Assembly (NCBI RefSeq): GCF_009900745.1
Contig: NZ_WXVU01000002.1
Span: 124,001-188,000, forward strand
Direction of reading: 5' to 3'
Length of the DNA stretch: 64,000 nucleotides
DNA from: Chryseobacterium sp. c4a
GTDB taxonomy: Bacteria; Bacteroidota; Bacteroidia; Flavobacteriales; Weeksellaceae
Below are positions 27,799 to 35,312 of the stretch, piece after piece (the stretch's first letter is position 1; each line of letters begins with the position of its first letter). The notes below the pieces were generated by a model, which saw only the letters and a list, made by a program, of their open reading frames with translations, ran no database searches and was not told where the DNA came from. The position numbers and the translations under genes were made by a program.

Positions 27799-27850
27799 CC
27801 CTTTCTTCGGAGGGGTGGCAAAAATTCAAAGAATTTTTGCCGGGGTGGTA
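27799..27850. repeat. GGGGTGG-flanked hairpin repeat
   Basis: A perfect 11-bp stem GGCAAAAATTC / GAATTTTTGCC with loop AAA (27817-27841), flanked by direct GGGGTGG copies. The rest of 27591-27925 is AT-rich and has no credible gene. Confidence 0.7.
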
Positions 27851-27852
27851 AT

Positions 27853-27884
27853 CAAAAAAAAATCCGCAGAAATTTTCTGCGGAT
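27853..27884 (-). terminator. Terminator of prfC
   Basis: 11-base arms ATCCGCAGAAA / TTTCTGCGGAT followed on the minus strand by eight T residues, about 40 bases after the stop. Confidence 0.88.
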
Positions 27885-27925
27885 CTATATCTTAAACAAA
27901 TTCGTTTTTTCGCGATTTTGCTTTT

Positions 27926-29521
27926 TTAGTTCTCTCTGAATTCACTAATAAAATGAAGCTTCACATTCGGGAATTTCTCCTGAGTCATGTGAATCGTGAA
28001 AGAAGAATCTGCTAAAAATACCAATTGATTGTATTTATCTCTGGCAAGGAATCTTTGCTTTAATCTTGCAAACTCCTTGAATTCTTCAGATTTTTCATCA
28101 GCTTCTACCCAGCAAGCTTTGTGCATAGAAAGTGGCTCATAAGTACATTTTGCACCATATTCATGCTCCAGACGGTATTGGATAACTTCGTACTGAAGTG
28201 CTCCCACTGTTCCGATGATCTTTCTTCCATTCATTTCTAATGTGAATAGCTGAGCAACCCCTTCGTCCATCAACTGATCGATACCTTTTGCCAATTGCTT
28301 GGCTTTAAGCGGATCATTATTGTTGATATAACGGAAATGTTCCGGAGAGAAACTTGGAATTCCCTTGAAGCTTAGTTTTTCACCACCTGTCAAAGTATCA
28401 CCAATCCTGAAACTTCCCGTATCATGAAGACCCACGATATCACCAGGGAAACTTTCTTCTACTACTTCTTTTTTATCCGCAAAGAAAGCATTCGGAGAAG
28501 AAAACTTCATCTTTTTACCTTCTCTTACCAACAAGTAGTTTTCATTTCTTTTAAAAGTACCGGAAACAATTTTTACGAAAGCCAGTCTGTCTCTGTGCTT
28601 AGGATCCATGTTTGCGTGGATCTTGAAAACAAACCCTGTGAAAGTGCTTTCTTCAGGCTTTACCATACGGGTATCACTTTCTTTAGGCTGTGGCATTGGA
28701 GCAATATCAATGAAAGCATTTAATAGCTCACGAACTCCAAAATTATTCAAAGCAGAACCGAAGAATACCGGCTGTAAGTCCCCTTTCATATAATCTTCAC
28801 GATTAAATTCCGGGTAAACAGACTGAATCAGATCAAGCTCTTCTCTTAAATTAGCCGCTGCTTTTTCTCCAATTACATCATCAATTGAAGTATCGTTAAT
28901 ATCATCAAACTTGATAGAATCTCCAACTTTTTGTTTTTTCTCCTCTAAGAACAGTTGGATATTGTTTTCCCAGATATTATAAATTCCCTGGAAATCACTT
29001 CCCATACCGATTGGTAAAGAAAGAGGACAAACCGTTAATCCTAATTTCTGTTCTACTTCATCCAAAAGATCGAAGGCATCTTTACCCTCACGGTCAAGTT
29101 TGTTGATGAATACCAACATCGGAATGTTTCTCATTCTACAAACCTGAACCAACTTTTCAGTTTGTTCCTCAACCCCTTTTGCAACGTCAATCACAACGAT
29201 TACCGAATCTACAGCCGTTAATGTTCTGTAAGTATCCTCAGCAAAATCCTTGTGACCGGGAGTATCGAGAATGTTGATTTTATGGTCTCTATATTCAAAA
29301 GCCAATACGGAAGTTGCTACGGAGATCCCTCTCTGTCTTTCAATTTCCATAAAGTCGGAGGTAGCTCCTTTTTTTATTTTGTTGGATTTTACCGCACCCG
29401 CTTCCTGGATTGCTCCTCCGAAAAGAAGAAGCTTTTCAGTAAGAGTTGTTTTTCCGGCATCCGGGTGGGAAATGATCCCGAAGGTCTTTCTTTTTTGTAT
29501 TTCTTTGATTAAGTCTGACAT
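27926..29521 (-). CDS. prfC: Peptide chain release factor 3
   Basis: 531 residues, full length. RF-3 is a translational GTPase that removes RF1/RF2 from the ribosome after peptide release. GTPase motifs: SHPDAGKTTLTEKLL (G1), the RQRGISVATS switch (G2), DTPGHKDFAEDT (G3), NKLDREG (G4). Domain II and the C-terminal domain follow (GALQYEVIQYRLEHEYGAKC). The D-A-G-K P-loop is typical of RF-3. Transcribed alone; a TAAATTTG element lies at 29574-29567 on the minus strand, about 45 bases before the start. Confidence 0.96.
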   Translation of the reverse strand: MSDLIKEIQKRKTFGIISHPDAGKTTLTEKLLLFGGAIQEAGAVKSNKIKKGATSDFMEIERQRGISVATSVLAFEYRDHKINILDTPGHKDFAEDTYRTLTAVDSVIVVIDVAKGVEEQTEKLVQVCRMRNIPMLVFINKLDREGKDAFDLLDEVEQKLGLTVCPLSLPIGMGSDFQGIYNIWENNIQLFLEEKKQKVGDSIKFDDINDTSIDDVIGEKAAANLREELDLIQSVYPEFNREDYMKGDLQPVFFGSALNNFGVRELLNAFIDIAPMPQPKESDTRMVKPEESTFTGFVFKIHANMDPKHRDRLAFVKIVSGTFKRNENYLLVREGKKMKFSSPNAFFADKKEVVEESFPGDIVGLHDTGSFRIGDTLTGGEKLSFKGIPSFSPEHFRYINNNDPLKAKQLAKGIDQLMDEGVAQLFTLEMNGRKIIGTVGALQYEVIQYRLEHEYGAKCTYEPLSMHKACWVEADEKSEEFKEFARLKQRFLARDKYNQLVFLADSSFTIHMTQEKFPNVKLHFISEFREN

Positions 29522-29727
29522 ATCGTATTTTGAAGTTGCAAAAATCGTGATTTTTTATGAGGTTTTCAAATTTAAATGAGAACAATATTCGTCAGAGGAA
29601 AAAGAGAGATTTGATAATAAGAAGTAAAAGATGAAATAATAAGCAAATTCTCCGTTTTATCAAGGTCTGTTTTACTTTGTAAAAGGAATTGTAGATTGAA
29701 AGAGGTGATGAACCTCTCAACGCAATT

Positions 29728-30432
29728 TTAACGTAATACGAGCAGGGAAATAGAATAAATTAAAGCAAGAATAGCAAAAGTAAAAAGAAATGCGATAAGA
29801 TATTCTAATATCCGGGTGTCTTTTACCGACGGAAAGTCTGGAGTAAGGCTGTATTGTTCAATCGTCTGCGGACTTATCCTCAGATCAGGTCTGAAACATT
29901 GAATTCCTCTTAAAAACTGACGGTACATTTCAAACTGATTACTCAGAATAACATACTCAAAGTTGAAATCTATACGGGTCATTGTCGTTTCACCTGATGG
30001 ATTTTTAAGATATATACTCAAATACGTTTTGGGATATTTTGTTCCTATGCTGTATATATAAGCGTCATATGATCCAATTTTAGCCCGTTGCAGGTCATGA
30101 TATGAAATGGTATTGATGATATTGCCCGAATTACTGTAAAAAGTAATGCCTTGTTTATCTATAATGGCTGTTCGGATGTGCTCCTTTTTTCGATATATTA
30201 AACTCATCATCATGGCGACAAAACAAAACGCCAATAGAAACAGAGCAAAAATAAGCATGAAAAAAGTACCGAGATCATTTTTTAAATAGTCTTTAAAGTG
30301 GCTATACATATTTTCAAAAACAACTCCGATGATGACAACAATAATAATGACGACTACCCACATCATTCCCATCAGAAGGTAAGTGGTCGGTTTATTAACT
30401 TTAGAAGTAACGGTTTGAAACTTTTCTGTCAT
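29728..30432 (-). CDS. Membrane protein of unknown function, second of a tandem pair
   Basis: 234 residues. Two membrane helices lie near the N-terminus (about 17-40 and 55-78), a soluble domain at about 85-200, and one helix at the C-terminus (about 208-230). The middle begins RTAIIDKQGITFYSNSGNII, a beta pattern like small PH-type domains, and ends RQFLRGIQCFRPDLRIS. It is a clear paralogue of the upstream gene (same topology, ITFYSN against LLFYNA, FRPDLRI against FRSDLKI), which ends 9 bases before it. The two probably form one complex. No terminator is strong; a short hairpin lies at 29696-29718. Confidence 0.8.
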   Translation of the reverse strand: MTEKFQTVTSKVNKPTTYLLMGMMWVVVIIIVVIIGVVFENMYSHFKDYLKNDLGTFFMLIFALFLLAFCFVAMMMSLIYRKKEHIRTAIIDKQGITFYSNSGNIINTISYHDLQRAKIGSYDAYIYSIGTKYPKTYLSIYLKNPSGETTMTRIDFNFEYVILSNQFEMYRQFLRGIQCFRPDLRISPQTIEQYSLTPDFPSVKDTRILEYLIAFLFTFAILALIYSISLLVLR

Positions 30433-30441
30433 ATCAATTTG

Positions 30442-31155
30442 CTATTTAGATAATAAAAATGGAATGGCCACAAGGATACACGTAATAACAATCACTGCCA
30501 AAATAAATAGCCAGCCACCCAATGAAACTCCTTTTCTACTGTTAACATGCCAGGAGTTTGGATCAATAGAAAAACTTTTAAGAGCCATTGGATCTATTTT
30601 TAAATCTGAACGAAATACAGCAATTCCATGCATAAAATGAGCGTACAGCGTAAATTTGTTTTTCAGAACCTGCAGGGGAAGGTTCATGTCTATACGTCTG
30701 GTTTCATGATCATGTTTTTCTTGCTGTACGGTAATTTCCAGCAAGGGGATAATACTTCCGCCTGTTGTTGTTACCGTGTAAATATCAAAATTTTGTTTTG
30801 AAGAACGAAGCTCAGAGTATAATACTTGTTGTATGATTTCATTTTTTGCATTGTAAAATAAAAGCCCTGTATGGTCTATAACAATTCTATTGGCAATATT
30901 CTTTCTTTTTATGAGGTATTGTCGGATGACGGGAATTAAAATCAGGAGTGAAAATCCCCAGGATATTAATGCTACTGAAAGCATCATCTTAGTTCCTTTG
31001 TTATAGAGTCCATAAGCTGGGCCTATAATGAAAAGGAAAAAGAAGAGTGTAAGAATTCCCCAATAGGTTGTCTGCAGCATAAAAGTAACCCATCGGTTAA
31101 TCTCAGATTCAACGCTGGGAAAAAGAGGGACTGTATTTGTTTTTGTGATATTCAT
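30442..31155 (-). CDS. Membrane protein of unknown function, first of a tandem pair
   Basis: 237 residues with two N-terminal membrane helices (about 30-50, 58-80), a soluble domain (NRIVIDHTGLLFYNAKNEII through HFMHGIAVFRSDLKID) and one C-terminal helix (about 212-234). It is paralogous to the following gene. It starts 93 bases from the divergent CPBP protease gene. No catalytic or binding motif is seen. A PH-like fold is a guess from the strand pattern. Confidence 0.8.
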   Translation of the reverse strand: MNITKTNTVPLFPSVESEINRWVTFMLQTTYWGILTLFFFLFIIGPAYGLYNKGTKMMLSVALISWGFSLLILIPVIRQYLIKRKNIANRIVIDHTGLLFYNAKNEIIQQVLYSELRSSKQNFDIYTVTTTGGSIIPLLEITVQQEKHDHETRRIDMNLPLQVLKNKFTLYAHFMHGIAVFRSDLKIDPMALKSFSIDPNSWHVNSRKGVSLGGWLFILAVIVITCILVAIPFLLSK

Positions 31156-31190
31156 GGCAATGGAGCTAATTTAAGTATTTTCTTTTTTAG

Positions 31191-31221
31191 TTGCCTGTAG
31201 CACTCAAAAAAATTATCTTTG
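31191..31221 (+). promoter_or_regulatory. Promoter of the CPBP protease gene
   Basis: TTG (31191-31193), 20 bases, TATCTTTG (31214-31221): an exact match to the Bacteroidota housekeeping promoter. The leader would be about 22 bases. Confidence 0.8.
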
Positions 31222-31248
31222 TTTCAATAAACTTTTACAGAAAAAAGA

Positions 31249-32079
31249 ATGGAAAATAGCAGGTATCCGAAGTTTACTTTCACATGGTTAGGTGGCGTTA
31301 CTTTAGTGGTAGGATTGTTTGTGGGAACGATGGCTGTTTCTTTATTCAGTACCTTTTGGAAAGTAGTTTTCAAAGAGAATCTTGAATTGAAAGACTGGTT
31401 TCTGATGGTAGCCAATTCTGTGGGATTTGTTATGGCAATTGCTTTCTTCGACTTTTTCATTGTGAGAAGAACAACTCAGCAGAGACTTAATTTCAATCTT
31501 TCATCCGTTAATTTTTCTACCTATCTCCTTATTTTTCCAATGATGGCCGGAATGATGTTTATTTCAGAGTTTACCACAACACTGATTCCTACATCGGGGC
31601 CTTTTTTTGGAAATTTCTATGAATATTTTACTCAGCTTATGAGCCAGCTAACCGATAATCCTGTGGTGATGATTATTATGACCGTGATCATGGCTCCTAT
31701 TTTTGAAGAAATCATATTCAGGGGGATTATTCAGAAAGGATTAATTAATAAAGGAGTAACCCCTTGGAAAGCCATCTTATATGCATCCATTATTTTCGGC
31801 GTTGTCCACGGAAATCCGTGGCAGTTTATTAGTGCAGTAATGCTGGGATGTGTTTTGGGATTGGTGTATCATAAAACAAAATCTTTACTGATGCCGATAT
31901 TATTGCATGCCTTCAATAATCTGACATTGTCATTATTGGTGTTGTATGGTAAAGAAGAAAGTTTTGCAAAAGTCTTTAATGTTTCAGAATGGTTGATATT
32001 GGCAGTAGGAATTGTACTTTTTGCTTTGTTCTATTATCTTTTTATGAAGAAATACAAAGTACATTATGCTGAAATGTAA
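31249..32079 (+). CDS. CPBP-family intramembrane metalloprotease
   Basis: 276 residues with about seven or eight membrane helices. The CPBP (Rce1-like) motifs are intact: EEIIFRG (E153, E154, R158), a His in VVHGNP (H187) and HAFNN (H220). This family cleaves substrates within or near the membrane; relatives act in prenyl-protein or bacteriocin-immunity processing. The substrate is unknown. An exact promoter lies upstream, and rdgB follows after a short gap, probably on the same mRNA. Confidence 0.9.
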   Translation: MENSRYPKFTFTWLGGVTLVVGLFVGTMAVSLFSTFWKVVFKENLELKDWFLMVANSVGFVMAIAFFDFFIVRRTTQQRLNFNLSSVNFSTYLLIFPMMAGMMFISEFTTTLIPTSGPFFGNFYEYFTQLMSQLTDNPVVMIIMTVIMAPIFEEIIFRGIIQKGLINKGVTPWKAILYASIIFGVVHGNPWQFISAVMLGCVLGLVYHKTKSLLMPILLHAFNNLTLSLLVLYGKEESFAKVFNVSEWLILAVGIVLFALFYYLFMKKYKVHYAEM

Positions 32080-32121
32080 TCAACACTATTTTAAAAAGTA
32101 AAATTGAAAATGAATATAGAA

Positions 32122-32694
32122 ATGGAATTATTGGTCGCTACACACAACGAGCATAAAAAAGAAGAAATTCAGCAGATTTTAGGGAATGACTGTGTCGTTA
32201 AAAGTCTTACGGATTATAATATTCACGAAGAAATTGTAGAAGATGGAGATTCTTTTCATGCTAATGCTTTAATTAAAGCTAAATACTGTTTTGAAAAGAC
32301 AGGCGTTCCAAGTTTAGGAGATGATAGCGGACTTGTGGTAGAGTCTTTAGATGGAAGACCAGGGATTTTTTCTGCCCGTTATGCCGGAGACCACGATTTT
32401 GCTAAAAATATTGAAAAGGTATTGGAGGAAATGCAGGGAATAGAAAACAGAAAAGCTTATTTCGTTACTGTTCTATGCTATTATGATGAAAATGGAGCTC
32501 AATATTTTGAAGGAAGAGTTCATGGAAATCTATTGACCGAAAATAAAGGTTACAAAGGATTCGGATATGATCCGATCTTCGTTCCTGAAGGCTATGACAG
32601 AACCTTTGCAGAAATGGAACCGGAAGATAAAAACAAGATCAGCCACCGTAAACAGGCATTGGATCTTTTTATGGACTTTTTAAAAGTAAAGTAA
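32122..32694 (+). CDS. rdgB: dITP/XTP pyrophosphatase (RdgB/HAM1)
   Basis: 190 residues from the ATG at 32122, which opens MELLVATHNEHKKEEI, the standard family start. An in-frame ATG at 32110 and a TTG at 32104 are possible but would add residues that relatives lack. The enzyme hydrolyses dITP, XTP and similar damaged purine triphosphates to monophosphates, keeping them out of DNA and RNA. Motifs: THN at the start, SLGDDSGLVVESLDGRPGIFSARYAG (about 65-90), KGFGYDPIF, and SHRKQALD near the end. Probably co-transcribed with the CPBP gene. Confidence 0.95.
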   Translation: MELLVATHNEHKKEEIQQILGNDCVVKSLTDYNIHEEIVEDGDSFHANALIKAKYCFEKTGVPSLGDDSGLVVESLDGRPGIFSARYAGDHDFAKNIEKVLEEMQGIENRKAYFVTVLCYYDENGAQYFEGRVHGNLLTENKGYKGFGYDPIFVPEGYDRTFAEMEPEDKNKISHRKQALDLFMDFLKVK

Positions 32695-32715
32695 GTTATA
32701 CTGTAGATCGATATC

Positions 32716-32749
32716 AACCACTCCTCTATAAAAGAGAAGTGGTTTTTTT
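32716..32749 (+). terminator. Rho-independent terminator after rdgB
   Basis: Stem ACCACTCCTCT / AGAGAAGTGGT with one mismatch and seven T residues. Confidence 0.87.
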
Positions 32750-32803
32750 ATGCTTTTCCTGCTTAAATTTAGCAGTAAAATATATGTTTTAAAATTTCTG
32801 TCG

Positions 32804-32811
32804 TACATTTG
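32804..32811 (+). promoter_or_regulatory. -7 promoter element of rnz
   Basis: TACATTTG matches TAnnTTTG and lies 18 bases before the rnz start. No good -33 TTG is visible. Confidence 0.5.
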
Positions 32812-32829
32812 TTACAATAAACAATTGAT

Positions 32830-33744
32830 TTGAGTACTTATTTAACAATATTGGGTTTTAATTCAGCGATTCCAACGATCAATACCTCACCAACGGCTCA
32901 GCTACTGGAAATGGAAGAAAGAAACTTCCTGATCGATTGTGGGGAAGGAACACAGGTGCAGTTGAGAAAAGCAAAAGCTAGATTTTCAAAGATCAACCAT
33001 ATTTTTATTTCTCATCTTCACGGAGACCATTGTTTTGGACTTCCGGGACTCATTGCTTCTTTCCGCCTTTTAGGAAGAGAGAATCCATTACATGTGTATG
33101 GGCCGAAAGGAATAAAGAAGATGTTGGAAACGATCTTTCAGATTACAGAAACTCATCGTGGCTTCGAAGTGGTTTATCATGAATTGGATAAAGATTATTC
33201 AGAAAAAATTTATGAAGATAGCAGGGTAGAAGTGTATACTATTCCTTTGGATCATAGAATATATTGCAATGGGTATCTTTTTAAAGAAAAACCAAAGGAT
33301 AGACATCTGAATATGAAAGAAATCGCTAAATATAGCGAAATTGAAAGCTGTGATTATCATAATATAAAAGCAGGGAAAGATTTTGTTTTAAGTGATGGCT
33401 ATGTTCTTAAAAATGAAGTGCTGACCGTTGATCCGGCTCCATCAGTATCATACGCATTCTGTAGTGATACCCGCTATCTTGAGAGTGTAATTCCGATCAT
33501 TAAAAATGCTACAGTTCTGTATCATGAATCTACTTTCCTGCATGATTTAAAGGAAATGGCAGATTATACAGGACATACTACAGCATTGGAGGCGGCTACT
33601 ATTGCTCAAAAAGCTCAGGTGGGAAAATTGATTTTAGGACATTTTTCCAATCGATATGCAGATTTAACCGTATTTACCGATGAGGCCAGAAGTATTTTTC
33701 CTAATTCATTCCTTCCGAAAGCTCTGGAAAGTGTAAAAATTTAA
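32830..33744 (+). CDS. rnz: Ribonuclease Z
   Basis: 304 residues. It is a metallo-beta-lactamase-fold endonuclease that removes 3' trailers from tRNA precursors. The zinc motif SHLHGDH is at 61-67 (H62, H64, D66, H67), with further ligands in SYAFCSDTRY and ILGHFSNRY. The start is TTG: the frame is closed by TAA at 32818, and the first in-frame ATG would remove 27 conserved residues. The N-terminal strand TYLTILGFNSAIPT fits the family, so TTG is the natural start. It leads a cluster with the TIGR02757 and DUF1003 genes. Confidence 0.95.
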   Translation: MSTYLTILGFNSAIPTINTSPTAQLLEMEERNFLIDCGEGTQVQLRKAKARFSKINHIFISHLHGDHCFGLPGLIASFRLLGRENPLHVYGPKGIKKMLETIFQITETHRGFEVVYHELDKDYSEKIYEDSRVEVYTIPLDHRIYCNGYLFKEKPKDRHLNMKEIAKYSEIESCDYHNIKAGKDFVLSDGYVLKNEVLTVDPAPSVSYAFCSDTRYLESVIPIIKNATVLYHESTFLHDLKEMADYTGHTTALEAATIAQKAQVGKLILGHFSNRYADLTVFTDEARSIFPNSFLPKALESVKI

Positions 33745-33750
33745 ATAAAT

Positions 33751-34521
33751 ATGTTGAAGTTTGAAGAGCTTAGAAGCTTTCTGGATGAAAAGGCCGATCA
33801 ATACAATACTCCCGATTTTATAGAAAATGATCCGATTCAGATTCCGCATCGTTTTTCATTAAAACAAGATATAGAGATTGCAGGATTCCTGGCTGCAACA
33901 ATTTCCTGGGGAAACAGAAAATCAATCATCAATTCAGCCAATAAAATGCTGGATATTATGGGGAATTCTCCTTATGATTTTGTATTAAATTATTCTGAAA
34001 AAAACCTAAAGGATATTCAGGATAAAAGCATTCACAGAACCTTTAATGGAGAAGATTTTTCTTATTTTATTAAACAATTCAACAGGATTTATAAAGAAAA
34101 TGAGAGTCTGGAGGATTTGTTTAAAGTAAAAGATCCGGAGGTTAATTTTCAGCATGCCATAGAGAGGTTTAGAAGCGGTTTTCTGGAAATAGAAAAACAT
34201 AGAAGTCATAAGCATATCAGTTCACCGTACAAAAATTCCTCAGCTAAAAGAATTATTATGTTTCTAAGATGGATGGTGCGTAAAGATAAACGTGGTGTGG
34301 ATTTTGGAATCTGGAAAGATATTGATCAGAAATACCTGTCTATTCCATTGGATGTACATACCGGAAATATTTCTAGAAAATTAGGATTGGTAGAAAGAAC
34401 TCAGAACGATTGGAAAACAGTGGAGGAATTAGATTTGGCTATCAGACAATTTGATGAAAAAGATCCTGCAAAATACGATTTTGCACTGTTTGGATTAGGA
34501 GTAACTAAAGAACTCTTGTAA
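33751..34521 (+). CDS. TIGR02757/DUF2400 family protein
   Basis: 256 residues, starting 6 bases after rnz and surely co-transcribed. Family features: AGFLAATISWGNRKSIINSA (about 47-65), SSPYKNSSAKRIIMFLRWMVR (about 150-170), PLDVHTGNISRKLGLV (about 200-215) and KYDFALFGLG at the end. The helical layout suggests a HhH-GPD (DNA glycosylase-like) relative, but a catalytic residue cannot be confirmed here. Biochemical function unknown. Confidence 0.9.
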   Translation: MLKFEELRSFLDEKADQYNTPDFIENDPIQIPHRFSLKQDIEIAGFLAATISWGNRKSIINSANKMLDIMGNSPYDFVLNYSEKNLKDIQDKSIHRTFNGEDFSYFIKQFNRIYKENESLEDLFKVKDPEVNFQHAIERFRSGFLEIEKHRSHKHISSPYKNSSAKRIIMFLRWMVRKDKRGVDFGIWKDIDQKYLSIPLDVHTGNISRKLGLVERTQNDWKTVEELDLAIRQFDEKDPAKYDFALFGLGVTKELL

Positions 34522-34533
34522 AAAATATAAAAG

Positions 34534-35109
34534 ATGAAAAAATATAATGAAAAAACAGAAGTTCTTGAAAAAATAGCAGACAGTATTACCTCCTGGATAG
34601 GATCTATTCAGTCTTTGATAGTGCATACTCTGTTGTTTGTTACTTCGTTTTTGCTTCCAATGCTGAATATTGTCGATTTTGATAAAATGCTGTTGATTCT
34701 TACTACGGTACTTTCACTGGAAGCTATTTATCTTGCTATTTTCATTCAGATGTCGGTGAATAAAAGTCACGAAAAAATTGAAGATATTCAGGAGGATATT
34801 GAAGAAATCAGTGAAGATATAGAAGATATTCAGGAAGATATTGAGGAAATCAGTGAGGACATTGAAGAGATTAGTGAAGATATTGAGGAAATTAACGAAG
34901 ATATAGAAGATATCCAGGAAGACATTGAGGAGATCAGTGAGGATATTGAAGAAATTAACGAAGAGGAAGATGAGGAAGATCATAATGAAAAAGCAAAGAA
35001 TGCTATATTGAAAAGCAATGTAAGTTCTAATAAGAACGAAATAAAAGCTTTGAAGGATATCATTGCTCAACTTCGAAATGAAATTGATGAACTGAAAAAA
35101 GAAGAATAA
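34534..35109 (+). CDS. DUF1003-like membrane protein with a 63-residue isoleucine/acid coiled coil
   Basis: 191 residues. Residues 10-75 carry two membrane helices with the DUF1003-like SITSWIGSIQSLIVHT and SLEAIYLAIFIQMSVNKS. Residues 82-144 are nine uninterrupted heptads of the form IE(D/E)I(Q/S/N)E(D/E), with isoleucine at both core positions and acid elsewhere. A second, mixed-charge helix (NKNEIKALKDIIAQLRNEID) closes the protein. The heptads are encoded by repetitive DNA (34780-34970). The gene lies 12 bases after the TIGR02757 gene. Ile at both a and d positions favours trimeric bundles, so the protein may be a membrane-tethered oligomer. Confidence 0.85.
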   Translation: MKKYNEKTEVLEKIADSITSWIGSIQSLIVHTLLFVTSFLLPMLNIVDFDKMLLILTTVLSLEAIYLAIFIQMSVNKSHEKIEDIQEDIEEISEDIEDIQEDIEEISEDIEEISEDIEEINEDIEDIQEDIEEISEDIEEINEEEDEEDHNEKAKNAILKSNVSSNKNEIKALKDIIAQLRNEIDELKKEE

Positions 35110-35136
35110 GAGACTTTCTGAAAAAAATTAAGATAT

Positions 35137-35171
35137 AAAAACAGATCAATATTATTGATCTGTTTTTTTTC
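35137..35171 (+). terminator. Rho-independent terminator of the rnz cluster
   Basis: Perfect 14-base arms AAAAACAGATCAAT / ATTGATCTGTTTTT followed by T residues. Confidence 0.9.
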
Positions 35172-35287
35172 TCTAATAGTGTGTATTATTTACAGTAAAT
35201 ATAAAAATATAATGTATTTATTGTGAATTTTTGCAAAAAATAAGGTAATAGGTGTCTCAGATACTGATTTGATCCAATTATTTTTGC

Positions 35288-35295
35288 TACATTTG
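35288..35295 (+). promoter_or_regulatory. -7 element, first choice-of-anchor L gene
   Basis: TACATTTG, 17 bases before the ATG at 35313. A TTTG lies 16 bases further upstream (35268-35271). Confidence 0.55.
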
Positions 35296-35312
35296 AGGAA
35301 AATGAAATCAAA

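Noticed and set aside
27697..27939. 80-residue plus-strand ORF downstream of the DUF4349 start region
   Set aside because: It runs through the GGGGTGG hairpin repeat and the prfC terminator and has no protein-like features.
34714..35070. 118-residue minus-strand ORF rich in Phe and Ile opposite the DUF1003 gene
   Set aside because: It is the antisense reading of the repetitive GA-rich heptad DNA; the plus-strand protein has a recognisable domain and fits its operon.
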